Source of the DNA: Thermoleophilaceae bacterium
GTDB lineage: Bacteria; Actinomycetota; Thermoleophilia; Solirubrobacterales; Thermoleophilaceae
Direction: 5' to 3'
NCBI GenBank assembly: GCA_040901445.1
Contig: JBBDYQ010000004.1
Coordinates: 1-64,000, forward strand
DNA length: 64,000 nt
A program made the translations under genes and the position numbers. Under the pieces are notes generated by a model. The model was not told the DNA's origin. It was given only the letters and a program-made list of their open reading frames with translations, and did not search any database. Position 1 is the stretch's first letter; the number at the start of each line of letters is the position of its first letter. Below are positions 16,120 to 25,213 of this stretch, piece by piece.

Positions 16120-17013
16120 TCAGGCGGCATGGCTTGTGGGTGGCGCACAAAGTCGCTTTGCCGTGGCCGCTTCGTCACGGGTGACGTCGCTCCAGCGAAG
16201 CCGTTCCACCCGGAAGCCGGCTCTCTTGAGGGCGAGCTGCTTGCGCGCGTCGTCGGCACGTGCGAGCGCGTTGTCGTGGAATCGGCTGTCGAGCTCGATC
16301 ACCAGTCGCCGCTCCGGCCACAGGCAGTCGACCTCAAAACCCGCCACGCGGGCATTCATCTCCGGCCGCTGGAACCCGTGCCGCTTGAAGAACTCAAGCG
16401 CCGTGTCCTCCAGCTCGCTGCGGGTGGGGGCGGCGTCCGCGAGCAGGGCGCGCAGCCTCGCACCCTGCGGGCCGGCGGCCTGCCGGTACAGCAACGGAAT
16501 CGTCACCCGTTTCAGCACCAGCGCCTGGTTGACGGCCCGCCGCGCCTGCTTGGGCGCGAGAGTGCGGCTGATGTCGAGGAGGGTGCGGGCGGGTGTGGTG
16601 ACGGGGATGCCTCTTCGCCATGTCATGTCTGCGGGGTCGAGGACATCGACGCAGTGCAGCCGGATGCCCGGCCTGCTTCTCACCCGCCGCGTCACCGTGA
16701 CGTCGATCGGGCCGCCTGGGAATGGACGGAACTCGTAGTGGGCCACGGCGGCTGCATGGCTCAGCGCGGCTCCGTCCCCGATCGCGAGGACAGCAGCGAT
16801 GAACAGTGCACGTTCGGTGAGCCTGCGGTGACCGACCGCGTAGACACCACGGTGAATCCGGTGCAACCTCCCGATCCGCACCCGGTACGCGATCTCGCCG
16901 TTGCTCATCCCGAGCCGCCGCAACTGCCCGACGTGAGCGACCCCGTGTTGCCGCAGCGCGAGAGCGGCGAGTCGCGCGTCAAGCGGGGTGCAACGTTGTG
17001 GTGAACTATTCAT
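16120..17013 (-). CDS. AbiEi-antitoxin-like HTH + DUF559 endonuclease-fold protein
   Basis: A 297-residue protein. The N-terminal part (about 8-75) is a winged-helix AbiEi-type domain: AHVGQLRRLGMSNGEIAYRV, GRLHRIHRGVYAVGH. The C-terminal part (about 205-290) is a DUF559/Vsr-like restriction-endonuclease fold: ELEDTALEFFKRHGF, FEVDCLWPERRLVIELDSRF, RKQLALKRAGFRVERLRW. The Glu/Asp pair in VDCLWPERRLVIELD fits the nuclease core. The ATG at 17013 lies just before the first conserved helix; a longer in-frame extension reads like noise. Such proteins are frequent in actinobacteria, often several per genome, with no proven role. It lies upstream of the acetone-carboxylase genes and is divergent from the lactonase gene. 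Confidence 0.8.
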   Translation of the reverse strand: MNSSPQRCTPLDARLAALALRQHGVAHVGQLRRLGMSNGEIAYRVRIGRLHRIHRGVYAVGHRRLTERALFIAAVLAIGDGAALSHAAAVAHYEFRPFPGGPIDVTVTRRVRSRPGIRLHCVDVLDPADMTWRRGIPVTTPARTLLDISRTLAPKQARRAVNQALVLKRVTIPLLYRQAAGPQGARLRALLADAAPTRSELEDTALEFFKRHGFQRPEMNARVAGFEVDCLWPERRLVIELDSRFHDNALARADDARKQLALKRAGFRVERLRWSDVTRDEAATAKRLCAPPTSHAA

Positions 17014-17101
17014 CAGAACGTTGCGCCAGGGTGCCCCGGGGCACCACACGGCACAGCACCCGAAGGTGACAACCCTGCGCCCGGTCCGATACAAACCGCG
17101 C

Positions 17102-18037
17102 ATGGGAGAGATCGAGACGGTTGCGGAGGGTCTGGAGTTCCCCGAAGGGCCGGTGGCGCTCGGCGACGGGAGCGTGGTGGTCGTGGAGATCGCGCGCGGC
17201 ACGATCACGCGCGTCGGCCCCGATGGAGAGAAGGAGGTCGTGGCCGAGCCCGGCGACGGCCCCAACGGCGCGGCCATCGGGCCGGACGGCAAGCTGTATG
17301 TCTGCAACAACGGCGGCACCTTCACCTGGGTGGACATGGGCGGGGTCCTGGCGCCCGGGCCGTTCGACCCGGTCGCGTACCGGGGCGGCCGCATCGAGCG
17401 CGTCGACGTCGACACGGGCGAGGTCGACGTGCTCTACGACTCCTGCGACGGCCGGCCGCTGCGCGGCCCCAACGACCTCGTCTTCGACGCCCACGGCGGC
17501 TTCTGGTTCACCGACCACGGCATCCGCGAGGAGCGCACCAGCGATCGCAGCCCGCTCTACTACGCCCGGGCCGACGGCTCGGACATCCGCGAGGCGGTGT
17601 TCCCGGTGGACGAGCCCAACGGCATCGGGCTGTCCCCGGACGGCTCCCGGCTGTACGCCGCCGAGACGTACACCGGTCGGGTGTGGTGGTGGGAGATCAC
17701 GAAGCCCGGCGAGGTGGCCGAGGTCCCCGGGATCCTCCCGCACGGCGGCACGATCCTCCGCGGCATGGGCGGCGAGCGCTTCCTCCAGGGCCTCGACTCC
17801 CTCGCCGTGGACGGCGAGGGCTGGGTGTGCGTGGGCACCCTGCTCAACGGCGGCATCTCCTCGGTGTCCCCCGACGGCGGCACCGTCGAGTTCCTCGAGA
17901 CGGGCGATCCCTTCACCACGAACATCTGCTTCGGCGGCGAGGGCTACCGCACGGCGTACATCACCCTGTCGGGCAGCGGCCGGCTGGCCAAGACGCAGTG
18001 GCCGCGTCCCGGCCTCCAACTGGCCTACGGCCGTTGA
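17102..18037 (+). CDS. SMP-30/gluconolactonase family protein
   Basis: A 311-residue six-bladed beta-propeller of the SMP-30/gluconolactonase/LRE family, metal-dependent lactonases. Family motifs: EGLEFPEGPVALGDGSV, GPNGAAIGPDGKLYVCNNGG, PNDLVFDAHGGFWFTDHG, DEPNGIGLSPDGSRLYAAET, QGLDSLAVDGEGWVCVG. Glu in FPEGP, Asn in GPNG and PND, and Asp in GLDSLAVD are the usual metal ligands. The ATG at 17102 lies 8 bases after GATACA (17088-17093), with GTGACA 16 bp upstream as a possible -35. No signal peptide. Its stop abuts the convergent PucR gene without a gap. Confidence 0.9.
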   Translation: MGEIETVAEGLEFPEGPVALGDGSVVVVEIARGTITRVGPDGEKEVVAEPGDGPNGAAIGPDGKLYVCNNGGTFTWVDMGGVLAPGPFDPVAYRGGRIERVDVDTGEVDVLYDSCDGRPLRGPNDLVFDAHGGFWFTDHGIREERTSDRSPLYYARADGSDIREAVFPVDEPNGIGLSPDGSRLYAAETYTGRVWWWEITKPGEVAEVPGILPHGGTILRGMGGERFLQGLDSLAVDGEGWVCVGTLLNGGISSVSPDGGTVEFLETGDPFTTNICFGGEGYRTAYITLSGSGRLAKTQWPRPGLQLAYGR

Positions 18038-19207
18038 TCAGCCCCGTACCTCGAGCAGCCGCAGCGCCGTCTCCAGCTCCGCGCGCCGCGCGGTGACCGG
18101 CCGCCCGAGCCGCTCCTCGACGGTGCGGAGCCGGTAGGCCACCGTGTGCTCGTGCACGCCGAGCACGGCGGCGGCGGCCGAGGCGTTCTGGCCGGTGGAG
18201 AAGTAGGCGCGCAGCGTCTGGCGCAGCCGGGCCGAGCGGGCATCGGCGCCGTCGAGGCCGTGCAGCTCGCGGGCAACGAAGGCGCGGGCGCGAGCGTCGT
18301 CGCCGGCCACCAGCGCCTCGAGCGCCACAGCGTCGTAGCGCGTGACGCCACCCACGCCACGCACGGCCACGCGGTGCGCGTCGCGCGCCTCGCGGTGGGA
18401 GCGGCGGAAGCCGTCGACGCCCGGAGCGGGGTCGCCGAGGGAGACGGTGGCGTCGAGCGGGGCCTCCAGCCGCTCCGGCAGCGAGAACGGGCGCGTGCGC
18501 CCGAGCCACGCCCACGCGCTGTCACCCGTCAGCGAGACCACCAGCCCGTGGGGGGCGTCCAGCCCCCGTCCGAGCTCGCGCACGGCCGCCTCCGGGTCGG
18601 GCCCGGACACCACCATCGCGAGATGCTCGAGCCTCAGGTCGTAGTCCAGCTCGCGCATGGCCTCGCCGGGATCGGGGTCGGCGCCGTCGAGCACGTCGCG
18701 CACGAGCTGGGTGCGGCGCTGCTCACGGGAGCGCATGAAGCGGTCGCGCTCCGCCGTGTACTCGTCCGTCACGAGCGTGGAGAGCCGGTCGACGTAGTCG
18801 AAGAAGTAGCGCGACCCGTCCTCCAGCGCCACGCGCCGTACACCCGGGTCGGCCGGCTCGCGTTCCACCGCGTCGAACCAGTGCTGCCACATGAGGGCGT
18901 GGGCCACCCGGTAGGAGCGTAGGAGCGCGGCCAGCGGCAGGTCGAGCCGGGCCGTGATGAGCGCGAGGTCGCGGGCATCCGGCGGGATGGCCTCGGGCAG
19001 CGCGCCGTCGCGGCCCATGTCCGCAAGCCCCTCGTCGATGTTCGCCCGGCACGAGGCGCGGACGGCCTCCCACAGCTCGGCGCCGTCGAAGTCGGCGAAG
19101 TCGGCGACCTCCACGCGGATCCGCTCGACCATGGCGTCGGCGAGCGCCTCGCCGTTTGCGAGGAAGCGGGCGGCGAGCGCCTCCAGCAGCGCGGTGCCCT
19201 GGCGCAT
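18038..19207 (-). CDS. PucR/CdaR-family transcriptional regulator
   Basis: A 389-residue regulator. The C-terminal PucR-type HTH (about 325-385) reads ARLRQTLRAYFSTGQNASAA, VLGVHEHTVAYRLRTVEERL, GRPV. The central region resembles the GGDEF-like domain of this family (VSLGDPAPGVDGFRRSHREA), and the N-terminal part is helical. No PucR ligand-binding motif is obvious. An alternative in-frame ATG nine codons upstream (19234) is possible but would put the start inside a 23-bp palindrome. PucR-type regulators often control purine, amino-acid or aromatic catabolism genes nearby; here the lactonase and acetone-carboxylase-like genes are the closest metabolic candidates. Confidence 0.85.
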   Translation of the reverse strand: MRQGTALLEALAARFLANGEALADAMVERIRVEVADFADFDGAELWEAVRASCRANIDEGLADMGRDGALPEAIPPDARDLALITARLDLPLAALLRSYRVAHALMWQHWFDAVEREPADPGVRRVALEDGSRYFFDYVDRLSTLVTDEYTAERDRFMRSREQRRTQLVRDVLDGADPDPGEAMRELDYDLRLEHLAMVVSGPDPEAAVRELGRGLDAPHGLVVSLTGDSAWAWLGRTRPFSLPERLEAPLDATVSLGDPAPGVDGFRRSHREARDAHRVAVRGVGGVTRYDAVALEALVAGDDARARAFVARELHGLDGADARSARLRQTLRAYFSTGQNASAAAAVLGVHEHTVAYRLRTVEERLGRPVTARRAELETALRLLEVRG

Positions 19208-19223
19208 CGGGGGAAGGGTACCT

Positions 19224-19246
19224 CCGCGGGTCATCCTGACCCGCGG
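19224..19246. promoter_or_regulatory. Palindromic operator CCGCGGGTCA-N3-TGACCCGCGG
   Basis: A perfect 10-bp inverted repeat with a 3-base spacer lies 17 bases upstream of the PucR start. The left arm with its flank (CCTCCGCGGGTCA) recurs at 19301-19313 in the same intergenic region, followed by a second GGGTCA. This looks like an autoregulatory site for the PucR gene, possibly shared with the divergent subtilase gene. Confidence 0.65.
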
Positions 19247-19387
19247 TCTGATGGAAACGCCGGCATCCGGACGCGCGTGACCGGGCACGGCTGCGCGCCT
19301 CCTCCGCGGGTCAGGGTCACCGCTCTGACACCCCCACTCGTGCGCCAACCGCAACCCATCCCGGCCTGGGTGTGTTTCCATTGCTTG

Positions 19388-21007
19388 ATGCCCCTCCGCC
19401 TCGCGCTGCTCGCGGCGCTCGCCTGCGTCGCGGCCGCAGCTCTATCCGCGCCCGCCGTCGCGGCCGAGCGCACCGGCCGCTATCTCGTCCTGCTCGACGA
19501 GGGAACGCAGGCGCGCAGCGCGTCGAGCGCGATCGCGCGCGCGGGCGTCCGTCAGGAGGGCCGCTCCATCCCCGCCCTCGACATCGTGACCGTGGACGGG
19601 CCGTCGAAGGCCATCCGTGCCTTGCGCCGCCAGCCCGGCGTCGCGCGCGTGGTTCCGGAGTACCGCCGCGAGTTCCGGCGCGAGCCCAACGACCCGGCCT
19701 GGACCGCCACCGAGTCCACCGGCCGCACCCCCGGCTCCACGCCGCTGCAGTGGTGGCTGCGGCGAGAGCGCTTCCCGGAGGCGTGGGACATCACGACCGG
19801 TGGCGGCGCCACGGTCGCGGTCATCGACAGCGGACTCGACGGCACCCATCCCGACCTGGCCTCGAGCGTGCGGTTCGGCGCCGCGTTCGGCGCCACCAGC
19901 CCGCTGCACGACGACGACGGCCACGGCACCCACGTGAGCGGCCTGGCCTGCGCCGCCACCGACAACGGCACCGGCGTGGCGTCGGCGGGCTACGGCTGCG
20001 AGCTGATCGTGATCAAGGCGCCGCAGCTGCGCGACGGCGACATCGTGCAGGGCATCATGCTGGCGGCCGACCGCGGCGCGGACGCCATCAGCATGAGCTT
20101 CGGCGGCGGCCCGCCCAGCCCCGCCATCGACCGCGCCATCGACTTCGCGCTGGAGCGTGACGTGGTGATGGTGGCCGCCGCCTCCAACGGGCCCGATCAG
20201 GACCAGGGCTCCCCCGGCTCCCAGCTGCAGCCGGGCAACGCGCCGGACCTGGACACGGGCCGCGGTCTCGTGGTCACCGCGGTCAACTTCGCGGACCGCC
20301 GGGCCGGCACCGGGCTGGGCCCCCAGATCTCCATGGCCGCCTACGGTTTCTTCGGCGGTGGCACCGACGGCCCGCCCGGCCTCCTCTCCAGCTATCCCGG
20401 CAACGCAACCCCGCGAGAGGGCAGCCTCGGAATCGCCGGCTGCGATTGCCGCACGACGGTGGACGATGACCCGCGCTACGCCTACCTCCAGGGCACCTCG
20501 ATGGCCGTGCCGCAGGTGGCCGCCGCGGCGGCGCTGATCGGCGACCTCAACCCCGACCTCAGCGCGCGCGAGAAACTGCGCATCCTCAAGGAGAGTGCCC
20601 GGCGCGACGCCGGCTGGGAGCCCGACCTGGGCTGGGGCATCCTCGACGCCTACGCGGCGGTCGACGCCGCCCGCCGCGAGGACCGCACCGACCCCCGCAG
20701 CGTCATCCGCTCCCGCAAGCAGCACCGCATGGACCGCCGCCGCTACATCCGCATCCGCGTGCGCGGCAGCGATCCGAAGGGCCACACCGCGCTGGTGCCG
20801 TCCGAGATCGACTACGTGGACGTCTACGGCAAGCGCCAGGGGGAACGCGGGTACGACCGGGTCCGCCGGCTGCGCAAGCCCGGCATCGCGAAGATCCGCA
20901 TCAGCCGCCCCGGCGTGTATCGCTTCTACACGCGCGCGGTGGACGAGGACCGCAACCGCGAGGCCCTGCCGCGCCGCGCGGACCTCGTCACGCGCGTGAG
21001 CCGCTAG
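19388..21007 (+). CDS. Secreted subtilisin-like serine protease (S8 family)
   Basis: A 539-residue exported protease. Signal peptide 1-26 (ends APAVAA); I9-type inhibitory propeptide about 30-95 (GRYLVLLDEGTQ, GVARVVPEYRREF). In the S8 catalytic domain, Asp147 lies in AVIDSGLDGTHPDL, His179 in DGHGTHVSG, oxyanion Asn267 in ASNGPD and Ser371 in QGTSMAVPQVA. The basic C-terminal tail (about 440-539) looks like a beta-strand P-domain-type region. The ATG at 19388 begins the signal peptide. It is divergent from the PucR gene across about 180 bp. Its last 20 bases overlap the convergent acyltransferase gene tail to tail. Confidence 0.93.
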   Translation: MPLRLALLAALACVAAAALSAPAVAAERTGRYLVLLDEGTQARSASSAIARAGVRQEGRSIPALDIVTVDGPSKAIRALRRQPGVARVVPEYRREFRREPNDPAWTATESTGRTPGSTPLQWWLRRERFPEAWDITTGGGATVAVIDSGLDGTHPDLASSVRFGAAFGATSPLHDDDGHGTHVSGLACAATDNGTGVASAGYGCELIVIKAPQLRDGDIVQGIMLAADRGADAISMSFGGGPPSPAIDRAIDFALERDVVMVAAASNGPDQDQGSPGSQLQPGNAPDLDTGRGLVVTAVNFADRRAGTGLGPQISMAAYGFFGGGTDGPPGLLSSYPGNATPREGSLGIAGCDCRTTVDDDPRYAYLQGTSMAVPQVAAAAALIGDLNPDLSAREKLRILKESARRDAGWEPDLGWGILDAYAAVDAARREDRTDPRSVIRSRKQHRMDRRRYIRIRVRGSDPKGHTALVPSEIDYVDVYGKRQGERGYDRVRRLRKPGIAKIRISRPGVYRFYTRAVDEDRNREALPRRADLVTRVSR

Positions 21008-22541
21008 CGCCCGAGGAGGAGCGCTTGGCCTTCGCGCCGGAGCCGGCCTTGGCGGAACGGCTGCTGCCCTTCGCCGGGCGGCTGTTGCCCTTCGCCGGGC
21101 GGCTGTTGCCCTTCGCCGGCGCGGCCTTCGCCGAGCGCTCGCGCTTCCCTCCCGCCGCCGCCAGCAGCTCCGCGAGCGCGTCCCCCATGTAGCCGCCGAG
21201 CTCCTCGAGGTCCGGCATCGCGTCGTAGTCGCCGAGCAGGCCGAAGTCCACGCGGCCGTTGTAGCTCATGATCGCGATGGCCAGCGCGTGGTTCTCCGGC
21301 AGGAACGCCACCGGGATGAGCTGCTGCATCTCGCGGCCGAGCAGGTAGAGGGGGAACTGCGGTCCCGGCACGTTGGTCACGATCAGGTTGAACAGCCGGG
21401 TGGAGAAGTTCACGCGCGACGCCTGCGCCAGCAGCGTGGGCGGCGCGAAGTCCTGGAGGTTGGAGATGACCTCGGCGCCGAGCGCCTGCTTGGACTCCTT
21501 GAGCCCGTCCATCGACGCGCGCACGATGCCCAGCCGCTCCACCGGGTCGACGCAGTACACGGGCAGCGGGCCGCGCATCACCGAGATCTGGTTGCCAAGC
21601 GAGTCCTTCTGGCTCTCGGTGCGGATGGACACCGGGACGAGCGCTCGCAGCTCCAGCCCCTCCGTGCGCACGCCGCGCGTGCGCAGCCAGCGGGCGATGG
21701 CCCCGGACACCACCGTGAGCACGACGTCGTTCACCGTGCCGCCGAGCTCGTTCTTGATCGCCTTGAAGTCCGCGAGGCTCGACTCCACCCACGCGATGCG
21801 GCGGTGCGGGCCGATGGGCACGTTGAGCGGGACCTCGGGAGCCGGGTTGAGCTCGGCCCAGACGATCTCGCCCACGCCCTCGGCCGCCTCACGGGCCCGG
21901 TCGAGCGAGCCCTGCGGGTCCGCGGCCACACCGGCGGCGCGCCTCGCCAGCCGGAACGGCGTGCGGATGAGGCCCTTCACGCCCTCGCCCACGAGCTCGG
22001 CGTCCGACGGCTCCGGTGAGGGCTCCCAGGGCTCGGCCGCGGGCGTCTCCGCCGGAACGGGGGAGAGGTCGAAGAGGACGCTGGCGATGTCCACGCCCGC
22101 GACGCCGTCGATGAGCGCGTGGTGTGTCTTGGACACGATGGCGAACCGATTTCCCTCCAGTCCCTGGATCAGCCAGATCTCCCACAGCGGCTTCGAGCGG
22201 TCGAGCCGCTGCGAGTGGATGCGCCCCGCGAGGTTGCGCAGCTGCTCGATCGAGCCGGGGGAGGGCAGCGCGGTGTGGCGGACGTGGTAGCTGAGGTTGA
22301 AGCGGGGATCGTCGATCCAGAACGGGCGGCCCATCTCGAAGCGGGGGACCGCGAGCTTCTGGCGATAGCGCGGCACGAGGTGCAGGCGCGACTCGATGTG
22401 CGCCAGGAAGTCCTCGTAGCTGGGCGGCGGCCCCTCGAAGAGCACGATCCCGCCCACGTGCATGTGCGAGCTCGACTGTTCCTGGTGGAGAAAGGAGGCG
22501 TCGATCGCGGTGAGACGGTCCTTGTGGCGGGTCTGCGCCAT
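20988..22541 (-). CDS. WS/DGAT/MGAT family O-acyltransferase
   Basis: A 517-residue wax ester synthase/diacylglycerol acyltransferase-like enzyme, forming storage triacylglycerols or wax esters from acyl-CoA. The active-site motif HHALIDG (HHxxxDG) is near residue 140. Family blocks MHVGGIVLFEG, RPFWIDDPRFNLSYHVRH, GGTVNDVVLTVVSGAIARWL and FNLIVTNVPGPQFPLYLLG are all present. The C-terminal 45 residues are a low-complexity basic tail with three AKGNSRP-type heptads encoded by 21-bp tandem repeats. That tail lies outside the enzyme fold and may bind membrane, lipid droplet or nucleic acid. Its 3' end overlaps the subtilase gene by 20 bp. Confidence 0.92.
   Translation of the reverse strand: MAQTRHKDRLTAIDASFLHQEQSSSHMHVGGIVLFEGPPPSYEDFLAHIESRLHLVPRYRQKLAVPRFEMGRPFWIDDPRFNLSYHVRHTALPSPGSIEQLRNLAGRIHSQRLDRSKPLWEIWLIQGLEGNRFAIVSKTHHALIDGVAGVDIASVLFDLSPVPAETPAAEPWEPSPEPSDAELVGEGVKGLIRTPFRLARRAAGVAADPQGSLDRAREAAEGVGEIVWAELNPAPEVPLNVPIGPHRRIAWVESSLADFKAIKNELGGTVNDVVLTVVSGAIARWLRTRGVRTEGLELRALVPVSIRTESQKDSLGNQISVMRGPLPVYCVDPVERLGIVRASMDGLKESKQALGAEVISNLQDFAPPTLLAQASRVNFSTRLFNLIVTNVPGPQFPLYLLGREMQQLIPVAFLPENHALAIAIMSYNGRVDFGLLGDYDAMPDLEELGGYMGDALAELLAAAGGKRERSAKAAPAKGNSRPAKGNSRPAKGSSRSAKAGSGAKAKRSSSGASGSRA
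21058..21120. repeat. Three 21-bp tandem repeats in acyltransferase 3' end
   Basis: Three consecutive units of about CGGCTGTTGCCCTTCGCCGG plus one base (21058-21078, 21079-21099, 21100-21120) differ at one or two positions. On the minus strand each encodes one basic heptad of the acyltransferase tail. The length is a multiple of three, so copy-number change would keep the frame. Confidence 0.85.
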
Positions 22542-22571
22542 GGAGGGACTCTACCCGGCCACAATGCACGT

Positions 22572-23465
22572 ATGCGCACCCCGCTCATCGTGCTTCTCGT
22601 GCAGGTGGTCATCGGCCTCGGCTTCGTCGCGTTCGTGCTGCTCGGCGGCCTCCCTGGCAACGACGCCGACGACGCCAACGGCACGACGGCCGCGTCCGCG
22701 GCGCGCGCGCCCAACCGCTTCGACGGCGCTGCGGCCTTCCGCTTTCTGCGGTACCAGGTGCGCCTCGGCGAGCGCCCGGCGGGCTCGCGCGCCTCGCGCA
22801 CGCTGGCCGCGCGGCTCCGGCGGGAGCTGCCGCGCGGGCGCTACCAGCGGGTGCCGGGCGGGCTGCGCAACGTCGTGGGCACCGTGGCGGGAACCGACCG
22901 TGGCCGCGTGGTGGTGGTGGGCGCCCACTACGACACCAAGGACATAGACGGGTTCGTGGGAGCCAACGATGGCGCGTCGGGCACCGCCGTGCTGCTGGAG
23001 CTGGCGCGCACGATCAAGCCGCGGACCGTGGGCCCCACGCTGAAGTTCGTCTTCTTCGACGGCGAGGAGTCACCGCGCGGCACCCCGGACTCGCGCTTCG
23101 CGGAGGAGGGGCTGCGGGGCAGCAAGGTGGCCGCCCGGGCCTACCGCGATGCCGAGGCCATGATCCTGCTCGACTTCGTGGGCGACCGCGACCTCTCGAT
23201 CCCGAGGGAGGGCGACCGGGCGCTGTGGAGCAAGCTGCGCGCCGCGGCGCGCCGCGCCCACACGCTGCGCTACTTCCCCGCCGAGACAGGGCCGGGAGTG
23301 ATCGACGACCACACCCCCTTCCTGGAGCGCGGCATCCCCGCCATCGACCTCATCGACTTCGATTTCCCCTGCTTCCACCGCACCTGCGACGACCTCTCGG
23401 CGGTCTCCCGCCGCAGCGTGGACGCCGTGGGAGAGACAGTGCTGCTCATGCTTTCTAGACTCTGA
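22572..23465 (+). CDS. Membrane-anchored M28 family metallopeptidase / glutaminyl-cyclase-like
   Basis: A 297-residue protein with one N-terminal hydrophobic helix (residues 4-26, [20 protein letters not shown]), a signal anchor or uncleaved signal peptide. The M28 zinc-peptidase domain follows: [12 protein letters not shown] (zinc His and Asp), [17 protein letters not shown] (bridging Asp), FFDGEES (catalytic and metal Glu) and [11 protein letters not shown] (final His). The order and short length resemble glutaminyl cyclases and simple M28 aminopeptidases. The ATG at 22572 gives the hydrophobic start. It ends 4 bases before the ispH gene, so the two are probably co-transcribed. Confidence 0.87.
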   Translation: MRTPLIVLLVQVVIGLGFVAFVLLGGLPGNDADDANGTTAASAARAPNRFDGAAAFRFLRYQVRLGERPAGSRASRTLAARLRRELPRGRYQRVPGGLRNVVGTVAGTDRGRVVVVGAHYDTKDIDGFVGANDGASGTAVLLELARTIKPRTVGPTLKFVFFDGEESPRGTPDSRFAEEGLRGSKVAARAYRDAEAMILLDFVGDRDLSIPREGDRALWSKLRAAARRAHTLRYFPAETGPGVIDDHTPFLERGIPAIDLIDFDFPCFHRTCDDLSAVSRRSVDAVGETVLLMLSRL

Positions 23466-23469
23466 GGTC

Positions 23470-24429
23470 GTGGCCCTCGCCCCCGACAAGCTGCTGCTGG
23501 CCGCCCCGCGCGGGTACTGCGCCGGGGTGGACCGCGCCGTGCAGACGGTGGAGCGCGCGCTCGAGCTCTACGGCGCGCCGGTCTACGTCCGCAAGGAGAT
23601 CGTCCACAACAAGCACGTGGTGGAGGAGCTCAAGGAGCGCGGCGCGATCTTCGTCGAGGAGCTCGACGACTCCATCCCCGAGGGCGCCGTGACCGTCTTC
23701 TCGGCCCACGGCGTCTCTCCGGCGGTGCACGACGACGCGCAGCGGCGCTCCCTCCAGACGATCGACGCCACCTGCCCGCTCGTCACCAAGGTGCACGTGG
23801 AGGCCAAGAAGTTCGCCGCCCAGGGCTACACCATCGTCCTGGTGGGCCACGCCGGCCACGAGGAGGTGGAGGGCACGATGGGCGAGGCGCCCGACCACAT
23901 CGTGCTGATCGAGACCGAGGACGACGTCGACCGCCTCGAGGTGGAGGACCCGGACAAGGTGGCCTTCATCTCCCAGACCACGCTGTCGGTGGACGAGACC
24001 AACGCCATCATCCTGCGGCTGCGCGAGCGCTTCCCCAACATCGTCGGGCCCCGCACCGACGACATCTGCTACGCCACCACCAACCGCCAGATGGCCGTGC
24101 GCCAGATGGCCCGCGAGTGCGACCTCGTGCTGGTCATCGGCTCGCGCAACTCCTCGAACTCCAACCGCCTCGTGGAAGTGGCCCGGGCGCACGGCGCCGA
24201 GTCGCACCTCATCGACAACGAGGCCCAGGTCGAGGAGGAGTGGCTCGAGGGGGCGCGCGTGGTGGGCATCAGCTCCGGGGCCAGCGCTCCCGAGGAGCTG
24301 GTGCAGCGGCTGGTGGGCTTCTTCCGGGAGCGCGGCACCGACGACGTGTCGGAGTTCGAGGTCGTGCAGGAGGACGTGCGCTTCATGCTCCCCAAGACCA
24401 TCCGCAGGGAGCTCGCGGCACGCGCATAG
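23470..24429 (+). CDS. ispH: 4-hydroxy-3-methylbut-2-enyl diphosphate reductase
   Basis: A 319-residue IspH (LytB), the last enzyme of the MEP isoprenoid pathway, reducing HMBPP to IPP and DMAPP with a [4Fe-4S] cluster. The three cluster cysteines are Cys17 (APRGYCAGV), Cys102 (DATCPLV) and Cys200 ([11 protein letters not shown]). Conserved substrate residues are the His in [29 protein letters not shown] and [10 protein letters not shown]. The GTG start at 23470 gives the standard N-terminus. It lies 4 bp after the M28 peptidase gene. Confidence 0.97.
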   Translation: MALAPDKLLLAAPRGYCAGVDRAVQTVERALELYGAPVYVRKEIVHNKHVVEELKERGAIFVEELDDSIPEGAVTVFSAHGVSPAVHDDAQRRSLQTIDATCPLVTKVHVEAKKFAAQGYTIVLVGHAGHEEVEGTMGEAPDHIVLIETEDDVDRLEVEDPDKVAFISQTTLSVDETNAIILRLRERFPNIVGPRTDDICYATTNRQMAVRQMARECDLVLVIGSRNSSNSNRLVEVARAHGAESHLIDNEAQVEEEWLEGARVVGISSGASAPEELVQRLVGFFRERGTDDVSEFEVVQEDVRFMLPKTIRRELAARA

Positions 24430-24441
24430 GGCCGCTCGTGG

Positions 24442-25191
24442 TCAGGCCATCCCGGCCGCCACGCTCGCCGTCCCGGCTGCCACCACGAGCGCGAGCCCGA
24501 GCGCGTGGAAGCGTCGTGCCGGCAGGCGCGTGAACACGCGACGCCCGGCGGCATGCCCGACGACGGTAACCGGGGCCAGCAGCGCGATCACGGCCGGGTC
24601 GAAGGCGCGGCCGGCGCCGCCGAGCAGCGCGAGCGCGACGGCCCCGAGGGCGTTCAGGGCGAGGAAGCTCGCGGCCAGCGAGTCCCGCAGCTCCCCGGGC
24701 CGGGCGCCCCGCGCACGCAGCCACAGGACGAGCGGGGGCCCGTTCACGCTCGTGGCGGTCGTGAGCGTGCCGGCGAGCAGCCCGACCGGGTAGCTCGAAG
24801 CGCGGCCGGCCGGGTGGTGCGGCGCGGGCTCCGCGCGAAGCACGGCCTGCGCCCCCGCCGCGGAGAGGACCCCCGCTCCGACGAGCACCTGAAGCGTCGG
24901 CTTGGGCAGCGCGTCGAGAATCGCCACGCCGGCGGCCACGCCTGGCACGGCGCAGGCGATCATCGGCCCGACGTCGGACCGGCGCACGTCCGTCGGCCGG
25001 CGCTCGCCGAGCAGCACGAGGAGGTTGAGGCCGGCGCCGAGCACGAGCAGCGTCCCCACCGCCTCGTGCGGCGAGAGAGCCGCGAACAGCGCCGGCCCGG
25101 CCACGAGCGCGAATCCGAAGCCGCCGGCCGACTGCAGCAGGGCTCCGAGCGCGGTGGCGGCGGCCACGGCGGCGAGTGTCTCGGGCCCCAC
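24442..25191 (-). CDS. TauE/SafE family sulfite exporter-like permease
   Basis: A 249-residue integral membrane protein with about eight hydrophobic helices in two repeats (ALGALLQSAGGFGFALVAGP and PVGLLAGTLTTATSVNGPPL). The motif SVNGPPLVLWLRARG and the paired glycine-rich repeats are typical of TauE/SafE anion exporters, which move sulfite, sulfoacetate or similar organic anions. The GTG at 25191 starts just before the first helix; the frame is open further upstream but there it reads through the neighbouring gene. The stop is 12 bp from the end of ispH. It follows the thioredoxin-fold gene on the same strand. Confidence 0.8.
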   Translation of the reverse strand: MGPETLAAVAAATALGALLQSAGGFGFALVAGPALFAALSPHEAVGTLLVLGAGLNLLVLLGERRPTDVRRSDVGPMIACAVPGVAAGVAILDALPKPTLQVLVGAGVLSAAGAQAVLRAEPAPHHPAGRASSYPVGLLAGTLTTATSVNGPPLVLWLRARGARPGELRDSLAASFLALNALGAVALALLGGAGRAFDPAVIALLAPVTVVGHAAGRRVFTRLPARRFHALGLALVVAAGTASVAAGMA

Positions 25192-25213
25192 GCTCAGACG
25201 TGGTGGTCGCGCA

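Noticed and set aside
16120-17013. A complete AbiE-type toxin-antitoxin system
   Set aside because: Only the AbiEi-like domain with a DUF559 part is present; no AbiEii nucleotidyltransferase gene is adjacent.
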